NCBI RefSeq assembly: GCF_040675855.1
Contig: NZ_JBEGIK010000001.1
Location: 3,534,001 to 3,598,000 of the forward strand
DNA from: Microbacterium sp. LWH3-1.2
GTDB lineage: Bacteria; Actinomycetota; Actinomycetes; Actinomycetales; Microbacteriaceae
Direction of reading: 5' to 3'
Length of the DNA stretch: 64,000 nt
A program made the position numbers and the translations under genes. Within the stretch, counting starts at the first letter, position 1, and every line of letters starts with the position of its first letter. Below, in pieces: positions 36,656-45,131 of the stretch. The notes beneath the pieces were generated by a model. It worked only from the letters and a program-made list of their open reading frames with translations. It had not been told where the DNA came from and made no database searches.

Positions 36656-37765
36656 GTGAAGATCTCTCGCATCGCCCAGGTGGGCGCTGTCGCCGCAGTC
36701 GCGGCTCTCGCTCTCGCCGGCTGCGCCTCGAACGAGACCCCCGCCGGCGACACCACCGACGCGCCCGAGTCGACCCTGTCCGGCGAGATCGCGGGCGGCG
36801 GCTCGTCGGCGCAGGAGGTCGCGGTTCAGGCCTGGACCTCCGGCTTCCAGACGGCGAACCCCGACGTCACCATCAACTACGACCCGTCCGGCTCGGGCGC
36901 GGGCCGCGAGTCCTTCCAGGCGGGCGCCTTCCCGTTCGCGGGCTCCGACCGCGCGTTCAAGGTGGAGGAGATCGAGGCCGGCCCGTTCGACGCGTGCGTC
37001 GACGGCTCGGGCATCATCGAGCTCCCCACCTACATCTCGCCGATCGCGATCATCTTCAACGTCGAGGGCGTGGACTCGCTCAACCTGGACGCCGCGACCG
37101 CCGCGGGCCTGTTCGCCGGCACCATCACGAACTGGAACGACCCGGCGATCGCCGCGCTCAACCCCGACGCGACACTCCCTGACCTGGCCGTGACGCCCGT
37201 GCACCGCGCCGACGACTCGGGTACCACCGAGAACTTCACCGACTACCTCTTCCAGGCTGCCGGCGACGTCTGGACCAACGAGCCCGACGGCGTGTGGCCG
37301 CTCTCCAGCGGCGAGGCCGCCCAGGGCACCTCGGGTGTCGTCTCGGCCGTCGCGGGCGGCAACGGCACCATCGGCTACGCCGACGCGTCGCGCGCCGCAG
37401 AGGAGGGCCTGTCGACCGCTGCCATCCAGGTCGGTGACGAGTTCGTCGAGTACTCGCCCGAGGCCGCCGCCGCGATCGTCGACGAGTCGCCGTTCGAGGA
37501 GGGCCGTGGCGAGGGCGACCTCGCGATCGAGCTCGACCGCACCTCGGACGCCGCGGGCGTGTACCCGATCGTCCTCGTGAGCTACATGATCGCGTGCCAG
37601 GAGTACGCCGACACGGCCGTCGCGCCGATCGTCAAGGGCTACCTCCAGTACGTGGCCAGCGCCGAGGGCCAGGACGCGGCCGCCGCCGCGGCCGGCAACG
37701 CGCCGATCTCCGACGCGCTCCGCGAGCAGGTCAACGCCGCGATCGACCTGATCGTCGTCGAGTAG
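36656..37765 (+). CDS. pstS: phosphate ABC transporter substrate-binding lipoprotein PstS
   Basis: 369 residues. A lipoprotein signal ends LALAGC. The phosphate-binding loops are EIAGGGSSAQEVAVQAW, DPSGSGAGRESFQAG, FAGSDRAFKVEE and RADDSGTTENFTDYL. It captures phosphate outside the membrane for PstCA. GTG 36656 has GAAGGA 9 bases upstream. First gene of pstSCAB, under a PHO box. Confidence 0.96.
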   Translation: MKISRIAQVGAVAAVAALALAGCASNETPAGDTTDAPESTLSGEIAGGGSSAQEVAVQAWTSGFQTANPDVTINYDPSGSGAGRESFQAGAFPFAGSDRAFKVEEIEAGPFDACVDGSGIIELPTYISPIAIIFNVEGVDSLNLDAATAAGLFAGTITNWNDPAIAALNPDATLPDLAVTPVHRADDSGTTENFTDYLFQAAGDVWTNEPDGVWPLSSGEAAQGTSGVVSAVAGGNGTIGYADASRAAEEGLSTAAIQVGDEFVEYSPEAAAAIVDESPFEEGRGEGDLAIELDRTSDAAGVYPIVLVSYMIACQEYADTAVAPIVKGYLQYVASAEGQDAAAAAAGNAPISDALREQVNAAIDLIVVE

Positions 37766-37770
37766 GACCC

Positions 37771-37809
37771 GATTCCCGGCCCGGTCGTCGCACGACCGGG
37801 CCGGGAATC
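37771..37809 (+). terminator. perfect 18-bp hairpin between pstS and pstC
   Basis: Arms GATTCCCGGCCCGGTCGT and its exact complement enclose CGC, starting 5 bases after the pstS stop. There is no U-tract. In pst operons such intergenic hairpins protect the pstS mRNA 3' end and reduce readthrough, giving an excess of binding protein over permease. Confidence 0.75.
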
Positions 37810-37838
37810 ACCCCGAGACCCGAATTCAGAAGGACACC

Positions 37839-38783
37839 ATGACCACGACGACCGCCCCCGAGAGGGGCAAGGTCACGCAGCGGCCAGGCGACCGCTGGTT
37901 CTCGGGAACCGCGCTCGGCGCCGGCGTGATGATCCTCGTCACGCTCGCCGCCGTCGCGATCTTCCTCATCGTCCAGTCGATCCCGGGCCTCACCGCCACC
38001 AGCGAAGACGCCAGCCTGCTCAGCGGGAACTTCTGGGAGTACGTCTGGCCGCTCGCTTTCGGCACCGTCTGGGCGTCGTTCCTTGCGCTCCTGATGGCGG
38101 TGCCGCTCGCGGTGTCGGTCGCCCTCTTCATCTCGCACTACGCGCCGCGCCGCCTCGCGCAGAGTCTCGGCTACATCGTCGACCTGCTGGCTGCGGTGCC
38201 GTCCGTCGTCTTCGGCCTGTGGGGCATCATCGTGCTGGCGCCCGCCGTCCAACCCGTCTACGCGTGGCTCAACGCCAACATGGGCTGGTTCCCCCTCTTC
38301 GGCGGCACGGTCTCCAGCACCGGCCGCACCATCTTCACCGCCGCGATCGTGCTGGCGGTGATGATCGTCCCCATCATCACCGCGATCTGCCGCGAGATCT
38401 TCCTGCAGACCCCGGTCCTCCACGAGGAGGCCGCTCTCGCACTCGGAGCCACCCGATGGGAGATGATCCGCATGGCGGTCTTCCCCTTCGGTCGTAGCGG
38501 CATCGTCTCCGCATCCATGCTGGGGCTCGGCCGTGCGCTCGGCGAGACGATGGCGGTTGCCATGGTGCTGTCCGCCACGGGCGTCGTCACCTTTCAGCTC
38601 TTCACGTCGGAGAACCCGAGCACGATTCCCGCGAACATCGCGCTGACGTTCCCCGAGGCGTACGGCACCAACATCAACGTGCTGATCGCGACCGGCCTCA
38701 TCCTCTTCATCGTCACCTTCGCGGTCAACGCCATCGCCCGATGGATCGTCAGCCGCCGCAAGGAATTCTCGGGAGCGAACTGA
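37839..38783 (+). CDS. pstC: phosphate ABC transporter permease PstC
   Basis: 314 residues, six membrane segments. The inner-membrane EAA loop reads HEEAALALGATRWEMIRMAV, and GLGRALGETMAVAMVL is typical of PstC. With PstA it forms the phosphate channel. ATG 37839 follows AGAAGGA. One base separates it from pstA. Confidence 0.95.
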   Translation: MTTTTAPERGKVTQRPGDRWFSGTALGAGVMILVTLAAVAIFLIVQSIPGLTATSEDASLLSGNFWEYVWPLAFGTVWASFLALLMAVPLAVSVALFISHYAPRRLAQSLGYIVDLLAAVPSVVFGLWGIIVLAPAVQPVYAWLNANMGWFPLFGGTVSSTGRTIFTAAIVLAVMIVPIITAICREIFLQTPVLHEEAALALGATRWEMIRMAVFPFGRSGIVSASMLGLGRALGETMAVAMVLSATGVVTFQLFTSENPSTIPANIALTFPEAYGTNINVLIATGLILFIVTFAVNAIARWIVSRRKEFSGAN

Positions 38784-38784
38784 C

Positions 38785-39894
38785 ATGACCGTGACGACCG
38801 CTCCCCCTCAGCCTCCCCAGACGGCGGCTCCGGTGCGCGAGACGCGCCGGCTCACCAGCGGACACCTGCCCGCGTGGGCGCCCTGGGCCATCCTCGTCGG
38901 CAGCCTCGCCGTGAGCGCCCTGCTGTTCGGCGTGCTCGCGATGGGCTCGGGCGAAGCCTTCAGCCTCGCCGGCTGGGCCGTCGTGGCGGGGCTGGCGTAT
39001 CTCGTGCTCATCACGACCGCGTCCTCCATCGTCGAGGGCCGCCGCAAGGGCGTCGACCGCCTCGTGACCGGTCTGGTGACGATCGCGTTCCTGATCGCGA
39101 TGGTCCCGCTCGTCTCCGTCGCTTTCACCGTCGTCGTCAACGGCGTCGCGGGCTTGTCCGCCGAGTTCTTCACCTCCTCGATGCGCAACGTCGTCGGCGA
39201 GGGCGGCGGTGCGCTCCACGCGATCGTCGGCACCCTCCTCATCACGCTTGCCGCCGCGATCATCTCGATCCCGATCGGCATCTTCACCGCGATCTACCTG
39301 ATCGAGTACGGCGCCGGCAACCGGCTCGCGCGCGGCATCACCTTCCTCGTGGACGTCATGACCGGCATCCCGTCGATCGTCGCGGGTCTGTTCGCCTACG
39401 CCGTCTTCGCGCTGTTCTTCGGTCCGGGGATCCGCATGGGCATCATGGGATCGATCGCGCTGTCGGTGCTGATGATCCCGGTCGTCGTGCGCTCCACCGA
39501 AGAGATGCTGCGACTCGTGCCGAACGAGCTGCGGGAGGCGTCGTATGCGCTCGGCGTGCCGAAATGGCGCACGATCGCGAAGGTCGTGCTGCCCACATCG
39601 GTAGCCGGCATCACCACCGGGGTCATGCTCTCGATCTCGCGCGTGATCGGCGAGACCGCGCCACTGCTGCTGACAGCCGGCGTCGCAACCTCCATGAACT
39701 ACAACCTCTTCGAGGGCCGCATGATGACGCTCCCCGTCTTCGTCTATACGCAGTACATGAACGCGGGCATCCCGGTCGAGGCTTACCACAACCGCGCTTG
39801 GGCGGCGGCCCTCGTCCTCATCGTCATCGTGATGCTCCTCAACCTGATCGCGCGCATCGTCGCGAAGGTCTTCTCGCCGAAGCTCGGCCGCTGA
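38785..39894 (+). CDS. pstA: phosphate ABC transporter permease PstA
   Basis: 369 residues with an N-terminal extension holding two or three extra membrane segments before the core six. [20 protein letters not shown] is the ATPase-contact EAA loop and [17 protein letters not shown] the following conserved helix. The gene begins one base after the pstC stop. Confidence 0.95.
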   Translation: MTVTTAPPQPPQTAAPVRETRRLTSGHLPAWAPWAILVGSLAVSALLFGVLAMGSGEAFSLAGWAVVAGLAYLVLITTASSIVEGRRKGVDRLVTGLVTIAFLIAMVPLVSVAFTVVVNGVAGLSAEFFTSSMRNVVGEGGGALHAIVGTLLITLAAAIISIPIGIFTAIYLIEYGAGNRLARGITFLVDVMTGIPSIVAGLFAYAVFALFFGPGIRMGIMGSIALSVLMIPVVVRSTEEMLRLVPNELREASYALGVPKWRTIAKVVLPTSVAGITTGVMLSISRVIGETAPLLLTAGVATSMNYNLFEGRMMTLPVFVYTQYMNAGIPVEAYHNRAWAAALVLIVIVMLLNLIARIVAKVFSPKLGR

Positions 39895-39925
39895 GCGGCC
39901 TCCCCCGAAAGAATTGACAGGAACC

Positions 39926-40705
<780 letters not shown>

Positions 40706-40727
40706 TCCTGCACGCGCGGTGACCCGG

Positions 40728-40753
40728 AGCCCCTCGCCTCGCGCCGAGGGGCT
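40728..40753 (+). terminator. intrinsic terminator after pstB
   Basis: AGCCCCTCG (40728-40736) pairs with CGAGGGGCT (40745-40753) around an 8-base loop, followed by TCGTCGTTCCTG. It closes the pst operon ahead of the convergent aminotransferase gene. Confidence 0.75.
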
Positions 40754-40770
40754 TCGTCGTTCCTGTCGCC

Positions 40771-41658
40771 TCAGTCGCGAGGGCTCAGCAGATACCGGTT
40801 GAAGGATGCTGTGAGCTCGGCATCCACAGGAACCTCGGCGCCGTCGATCGCCGTGATCGGAGCGGCGAGCCGCACGCTGGACACCAGCCACGCGGCATCC
40901 GCTTCCCCCAGCGCGCTCGTCGGGACGACCTCGTAGCCGGTCTCGTGCCCGTGCTCTTCGAGGTGGGCGAACAGGCTCAGCTGCGTCGTGCCGTGGAGGA
41001 TGCCGCCGTTGGGCGCCGGCGTGACGAACCGCCCGCCGATGCGGAGGATGAGCGATGCCGTCGGGGCCTCGAGCACGAAGCCATCGGAGGTGACGAAGAT
41101 CGCGTCGTCGGCGCCGCGACCTTTCGCCTCACGGATCGCGGCCATGTTGACGGCGTACGACAGGGTCTTGGCCCCCAGAAGCAGCCACGGTGCGCGCGGC
41201 GGGGTGTCGATGCCGTAGCCGCGGTCGAGGGTGACGACCCGGACGCCACGCTCGCGTGCGGTCGAGTTGTCCGGGGCAGCCGTCGCCGTCACCCATGCGG
41301 TGGGCGCAGGGCCGTGCTCGACGCCTCGGCTCAGAATGAGCTTGATCACTCCCTCGCCCTCGCTCGGCGAATGCTGGGCGGCGATCGCGACGGCCTGGCG
41401 CCATTGCTCGAGGTTCGGGGCGGGGAGATCGCAGATCCGCGCCGAGTGGGCGAGTCGCTCGAGGTGGGCCTCGGTCTCCTGCGCGTGCCCGTCGACGACG
41501 CCGATCGATTCGAAGATGCCGTCGCCTCGCTGCGTGCTCAGCTCGCCGACGCTCAGCGCCGGTGCGGACGGGTCGATCACGCGGAACGAGTCGGAGAAGA
41601 TCGGACCGGGATCATCGGATGCCGCGGGATCGATCACGAGCGCGAAACGCAAGGCCAT
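40771..41658 (-). CDS. pabC: class IV aminotransferase / aminodeoxychorismate lyase
   Basis: 295 residues, fold-type IV PLP enzyme. The PLP lysine lies in LLGAKTLSYAVNMAA and the cofactor phosphate region in FVLEAPTASLILR; STQRGDGIFESIGV starts the first domain. Most likely 4-amino-4-deoxychorismate lyase of folate synthesis, but branched-chain or D-amino-acid aminotransferases share these motifs, and there is no pabA/pabB neighbour to decide. Confidence 0.8.
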   Translation of the reverse strand: MALRFALVIDPAASDDPGPIFSDSFRVIDPSAPALSVGELSTQRGDGIFESIGVVDGHAQETEAHLERLAHSARICDLPAPNLEQWRQAVAIAAQHSPSEGEGVIKLILSRGVEHGPAPTAWVTATAAPDNSTARERGVRVVTLDRGYGIDTPPRAPWLLLGAKTLSYAVNMAAIREAKGRGADDAIFVTSDGFVLEAPTASLILRIGGRFVTPAPNGGILHGTTQLSLFAHLEEHGHETGYEVVPTSALGEADAAWLVSSVRLAAPITAIDGAEVPVDAELTASFNRYLLSPRD

Positions 41659-41703
41659 GACCCGAGCCTAAGCGTTCGGGAATGCCACACCCCCGGACTC
41701 GGT

Positions 41704-41709
41704 TACACT
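41704..41709 (+). promoter_or_regulatory. -10-like element TACACT before the structured region
   Basis: TTACACT (41703-41709) resembles an actinobacterial -10 hexamer. A start site 5-7 bases on would fall at the first base of the 12-bp stem that follows. No convincing -35 is seen, and no plus-strand gene lies downstream. Confidence 0.4.
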
Positions 41710-41713
41710 GGAT

Positions 41714-41816
41714 CGGCCGGGCCGCAGTAACCCCGGGCTCCAAAATTTGCCGCTTCGAGCGGCACCGCGCCGAGAGGCGTTCTGCGGCCCGGCACTTTCA
41801 TGCCCGGACGGGTTTT
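41714..41816 (+). ncRNA. candidate structured small RNA (function unknown)
   Basis: A closing stem of 12 perfect pairs, GCCGGGCCGCAG (41716-41727) with CTGCGGCCCGGC (41782-41793), encloses two hairpins: TGCCGCT-TCG-AGCGGCA (41748-41764) and CGCC-GAGA-GGCG (41768-41779). A short CCCG/CGGG hairpin and TTTT (41803-41816) follow. It could be a 100-nt plus-strand RNA from the TACACT promoter, or, on the other strand, a leader structure for pabC. It has no coding potential I can see and matches no RNA family I recognise. Confidence 0.45.
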
Positions 41817-41866
41817 GGCGAGTCGCCAGAGAACCGAGCGATCGCCGCGCATTCTGGCGAGTCGCC
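41813..41866. repeat. 54-bp direct repeat, copy 1 (contains two GGCGAGTCGCC palindromes)
   Basis: Identical over all 54 bases to 41912-41965. Each copy has the near-palindrome TGGCGAGTCGCC at both ends, giving four in the region (41816, 41855, 41915, 41954). It resembles REP-type intergenic elements. Between 41867 and 41911 is a 45-base spacer holding the sequence GGAAACTGCGC twice in degenerate form. Confidence 0.9.
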
Positions 41867-41911
41867 AGAAACTGCGCTCCTCGGAAACTGCGCGCCCGGG
41901 GCGAAACCACA

Positions 41912-41965
41912 TTTTGGCGAGTCGCCAGAGAACCGAGCGATCGCCGCGCATTCTGGCGAGTCGCC
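41912..41965. repeat. 54-bp direct repeat, copy 2
   Basis: Second exact copy, 99 bases downstream of copy 1. It ends 42 bases before the stop of the next minus-strand gene, whose transcript would pass through both copies. Confidence 0.9.
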
Positions 41966-42007
41966 GAAATCGCCGCTGGGGTCGGAGGGCTCGGGCCGCG
42001 AGGTATG

Positions 42008-42646
42008 TCAGGTGAGGGCGTCGCGGCGCCAGAGCGCCGCGCACGCCGTGAGGTCGGCGGCGTAGTCCGAGAGGCGCAGGGCGCGAGTCGTGAACGCCGA
42101 CGCACGCTCGGGCTCGGTCGCCTCGTAGTCGTCGGCGACATGCGTCGCACCGGATGCCTGCACGCGGCAGAACGCAGCCGCACGGTCGAGAGCCACGGCG
42201 AAGTCGCCCTCGAAGAGCCCCCGCAGGATGGTGTCGACCAGCGTGACGAGCTCCTCCGGCCCGGCCGGCGACGGCGCACCGGCCACCGCGTCGTCGGCGG
42301 AGGCGAGTTCGGCCCGCCCGCGCTCGTAGAGCAGCGCGGCCGTGCGCGGGTCGTCGTGGATCATGAGCTGCACCAGGTACAGCCGCCACAGGGCGCCCGG
42401 AAGCGTCTTCGCGGGAGACCGCGACCACAGCTCTGCGAGGTCGTCGATGCCGTGCTCGTCGGTGAAGGTCACGAGCCGGTCCACGACGGTGCCGTCGGGG
42501 TCGGCCCGCACGCGGGCGAGCAGGGCGTGCGCAGTCGTGTGCGCGACGCGAGAGACCTCGGCCGGGTCCTCCGCAGGGAAGACCCGGTCGAAGAGCTCGG
42601 TTGGTCGGCGCACGGGCTTGTGGAACTCCCTGGACGAGTCGCTCAT
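42008..42646 (-). CDS. conserved hypothetical protein
   Basis: 212 residues, apparently all-helical and soluble: EFHKPVRRPTELFDRVFPAE at the start, then TTAHALLARVRADPDGTVV, LYLVQLMIHDDPRTAALLYE and VTLVDTILRGLFEGDFAVAL. It looks like the actinobacterial family sometimes mislabelled as an RNA polymerase subunit; I see no catalytic motif. ATG 42646 (MSDSSREF) fits the family-like start. Followed by the repeat region. Confidence 0.75.
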   Translation of the reverse strand: MSDSSREFHKPVRRPTELFDRVFPAEDPAEVSRVAHTTAHALLARVRADPDGTVVDRLVTFTDEHGIDDLAELWSRSPAKTLPGALWRLYLVQLMIHDDPRTAALLYERGRAELASADDAVAGAPSPAGPEELVTLVDTILRGLFEGDFAVALDRAAAFCRVQASGATHVADDYEATEPERASAFTTRALRLSDYAADLTACAALWRRDALT

Positions 42647-42728
42647 TCCAACCAGGCTACTCGCCGCCACGAGCACGGGCTCGCGCTGCATGGCGGCGAC
42701 CCACGGCAGGCACACGATCGCGCCCGTG

Positions 42729-43136
42729 TCAGACCTGGTTGATGCGGATGTGGTTGCCCGCCGGGTCACGGAAGGCGGCGTCGCGCGGACCCCAGCCCTG
42801 CTCCTTGGGCTCCTGGAGCACCTCGGCGCCGAACTCGCGCAGCTTCTCGAACGTGGCGTCGAGATCGGAGGTGGTGAAGACATAGGGTCCGGGGCCGGAT
42901 CCCTTGACCACCAGGCGCTGCAGCGCGTCTCCGTCCTCCGGCGAGCGGCCCGCGGTCGGGTCCGACACGACGAGCGAGAGGCCGGGCTGGCCGGGGAAGC
43001 CGAAGCTCACCCAGCGGTGTCCGTCGTACGCGACGTCGTTCACGACCTCGAGGCCGAGTCCGTCGCGGTAGAAGGGGATGGCGGCGTCGACGTCGTCGAC
43101 GGTGATGGGGCTGTACGCCAGGGCGATGTTCGTCAT
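42729..43136 (-). CDS. VOC-family (glyoxalase/bleomycin-resistance-like) protein
   Basis: 135 residues forming the paired beta-alpha-beta-beta-beta VOC fold: ITVDDVDAAIPFYRDGLGLE in the first half, TSDLDATFEKLREFGAEVL and FRDPAGNHIRINQ in the second. The final AFRDPAGN motif is typical. It could be a glyoxalase-like enzyme or an antibiotic-binding protein. It lies 59 bases downstream of an AraC regulator on the same strand, so the pair may be an operon. Confidence 0.88.
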   Translation of the reverse strand: MTNIALAYSPITVDDVDAAIPFYRDGLGLEVVNDVAYDGHRWVSFGFPGQPGLSLVVSDPTAGRSPEDGDALQRLVVKGSGPGPYVFTTSDLDATFEKLREFGAEVLQEPKEQGWGPRDAAFRDPAGNHIRINQV

Positions 43137-43195
43137 GGCTGCCACGCTACGACGGCCGCGACCCGCGCGCTTCTCCGATCCTGCTCGGTTGCGGA

Positions 43196-43621
43196 TCAGG
43201 CGTAGCGCGTCGGGCGCGTGAGGATCTTCGCGACGCACAGCGGCATCGCCTCGGCAGCGTCGTGTGGGCGCGAACGGTACGAGCTGGGGGTCTCGCCGAC
43301 GATCTCCGTGAACGTCGAGCTGAACGACCCCAGGGAGGTCGCGCCGACCGCGGTGCAGGCATCCGTCACCGACATGCCCTCCCGCAGCAACGCCATGGCG
43401 CGCTCGATGCGGCGGGTCATCAGATACGCGTACGGCGTCTCGCCGTACGCGGCCTTGAACTCTCGCGAGAAGTGCGCGGGCGACATGAGGGCCTTCGTCG
43501 CCATCGTGGGCACGTCGAGCGGCTGCGCGTAGTCGCGGTCCATGAGGTCGCGCGCGCGGCGCAGGTGCGCGAGCGTCTGGGTCGTCTGTGCCGTCTGTGT
43601 TCTTTGGGGGACGGATGCCAC
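43196..43621 (-). CDS. AraC-family transcriptional regulator (DNA-binding domain only)
   Basis: 141 residues, little more than the two-HTH AraC/XylS domain: YAQPLDVPTMATKALMSPAHF is the first helix-turn-helix and VTDACTAVGATSLGSFSSTF the second. There is no sensor domain. GTG 43621 follows GTGAGG. It probably regulates the downstream VOC gene. Stand-alone domains of this type are usual beside VOC genes in actinobacteria. Confidence 0.88.
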   Translation of the reverse strand: MASVPQRTQTAQTTQTLAHLRRARDLMDRDYAQPLDVPTMATKALMSPAHFSREFKAAYGETPYAYLMTRRIERAMALLREGMSVTDACTAVGATSLGSFSSTFTEIVGETPSSYRSRPHDAAEAMPLCVAKILTRPTRYA

Positions 43622-43659
43622 GGCCTCACGCTACCCGGATCGGCGGCGCCGCGTCGGCG

Positions 43660-44496
43660 TCAGGCGGTCGGGATCTCCACGATCGGGTCGGACGACGGCT
43701 CGCCCGTGGGCGAGCCGCCCTGGGGCTCGACCGTGACCGCGATCACGTCGCCGGGCTCCATGGCTCCCTCGAGCAGCGCCGTGGTCGTCCCGTCGGGCGC
43801 CTCGAACACCCCAGCGGGCACGGCCGCGCCGTCGCGCACGAACCAGAGCTCGAAGCTCTCGTCGTCCGCGATCTGCGGCAGTCCCTGCGAGACCACCACG
43901 ACCTTGCCGATCGACTCCGACCAGTGCGCCGTCGCTGTGCCGCCCTCGGTGACCTCGGCCGTCGCCGACTGCGCGTCGGGGGCGTCCTCGATCTGCTGCA
44001 GTGCGACGACCTCCGCCGGGCGGTTCATGTACTCGTTGATCTGCACGGCCCCGAGGCCGAGTGCGACGAGCAGCACCATCGAGGCGGCGAGCGTCAGGAT
44101 GCCGCGGGTCCACCGGCGCCGGGACACCGCCTGGATCACCGCCGTCGGCGGCGGCGGCTCGGCCGCCGGCCGGTCACCGGATGGCTCGGGAGCAGGCGGC
44201 GGAGGGGCGGGCGTCCAGCGGTCGACAGGCTCGGCGGTGGCGGCCACTGCGGCGTCCATCGCCGGCAGCTGCGGGGTCGTCGCAACGCGCGAGAGCAGTG
44301 TGGAGCGGAGCGTCAGCGGAGGCAGGGCATCGGAGACGGTGTCGGCGAGCGCCGCGGCGGTGGCGGCATCCGTCTCGATCCAGTGCTCCCATTCGGGGTG
44401 CTCCCGGCGGGCCGCGTCGAAGGTCGCGCGGTCGGCGGGCGAGAGCGCGTTCAGGGCAGCACCGGCGGCGAGCTCGGCGAACTCCTGCTCGTCCAT
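43660..44496 (-). CDS. rskA: anti-sigma-K factor RskA-like
   Basis: 278 residues. A cytosolic anti-sigma domain of about 65 residues (EQEFAELAAGAALNALSPAD), a Pro-rich linker, one membrane helix (LTLAASMVLLVALGLGAV) and an extracytoplasmic RskA domain (SFELWFVRDGAAVPAGVFE, VTVEPQGGSPTG). It would hold SigK until proteolysis. Its ATG overlaps the sigK stop (ATGA). Known partner relation in mycobacteria. Confidence 0.92.
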   Translation of the reverse strand: MDEQEFAELAAGAALNALSPADRATFDAARREHPEWEHWIETDAATAAALADTVSDALPPLTLRSTLLSRVATTPQLPAMDAAVAATAEPVDRWTPAPPPPAPEPSGDRPAAEPPPPTAVIQAVSRRRWTRGILTLAASMVLLVALGLGAVQINEYMNRPAEVVALQQIEDAPDAQSATAEVTEGGTATAHWSESIGKVVVVSQGLPQIADDESFELWFVRDGAAVPAGVFEAPDGTTTALLEGAMEPGDVIAVTVEPQGGSPTGEPSSDPIVEIPTA

Positions 44497-45098
44497 CACG
44501 CGTTCACCCCCATCTCGGCCCGCAGGCGCGAAAGGCCGTCCCGCATCCTCGTCTTGATCGTCCCCAGCGGCGCTCCCACCAGGGCGGCGATCTCGCTCTG
44601 ACTGTAACCCCCGTAGTACGCGAGGGTCAGCGCCTCCCGCTGGGCGTCGGGAAGCCCAGACAGCGCCGCTGCCACCTTCTGTCCCTCGATGCGCAGCTCG
44701 ACCTGCTCCGAGACCCCGTCGTGGGCGACGTCGAGGTCGCGGAACCCGGCGCGGGCGTCCCGATCGCTCGACGCCTGCGACGACCTCACGCGGTCGACGG
44801 CCCGGCGGTGCGCGATCGTGAGCACCCACGATCTTCCCTGACCTCTGTTCGGAGCGAACCGCGCGGCGGATTGCCAGACCTCGAGGAAGACCTCCTGCAG
44901 CACCTCCTCGCTCTGCGCGCGGTCGACGAGCACGCGGAGGATGAGCCCGAAGACCCGGGGCGAGAGCATGTCGTAGACGCGGGCGAACGCGGTCTGATCG
45001 CCGCCGGCCACACGCTGCAGCAGCTCTCCGATGTGGTCGACGGGCTCGGTGCCGTCCTCCGGCACGTCGATCCCGTCGATCACCATGTCCACCAGCAT
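44496..45098 (-). CDS. sigK: ECF sigma factor SigK-like
   Basis: 200 residues. Region 2 is FARVYDMLSPRVFGLILRVL and VLQEVFLEVWQSAARF; region 4 is LTLAYYGGYSQSEIAALVG followed by LGTIKTRMRDGL. SigK controls its own operon and secreted redox-related antigens in mycobacteria. It lies 33 bases downstream of dipZ on the same strand, suggesting a dipZ-sigK-rskA operon. The exact start is one of two in-frame ATGs (45098 or 45086). Confidence 0.92.
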   Translation of the reverse strand: MLVDMVIDGIDVPEDGTEPVDHIGELLQRVAGGDQTAFARVYDMLSPRVFGLILRVLVDRAQSEEVLQEVFLEVWQSAARFAPNRGQGRSWVLTIAHRRAVDRVRSSQASSDRDARAGFRDLDVAHDGVSEQVELRIEGQKVAAALSGLPDAQREALTLAYYGGYSQSEIAALVGAPLGTIKTRMRDGLSRLRAEMGVNA

Positions 45099-45131
45099 GC
45101 CTTACGCACCTCCGACCGATCTCCCGTCGCC

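Noticed and set aside
41716..41793. Known riboswitch (THF, SAM or T-box) upstream of pabC
   Set aside because: I could not match conserved loop sequences of any of these; orientation is unresolved, so only a structured RNA candidate is claimed.
41813..41966. CRISPR array
   Set aside because: Only two long copies, a 45-base spacer and no cas genes; the inner palindromes are evenly placed within the repeat itself.
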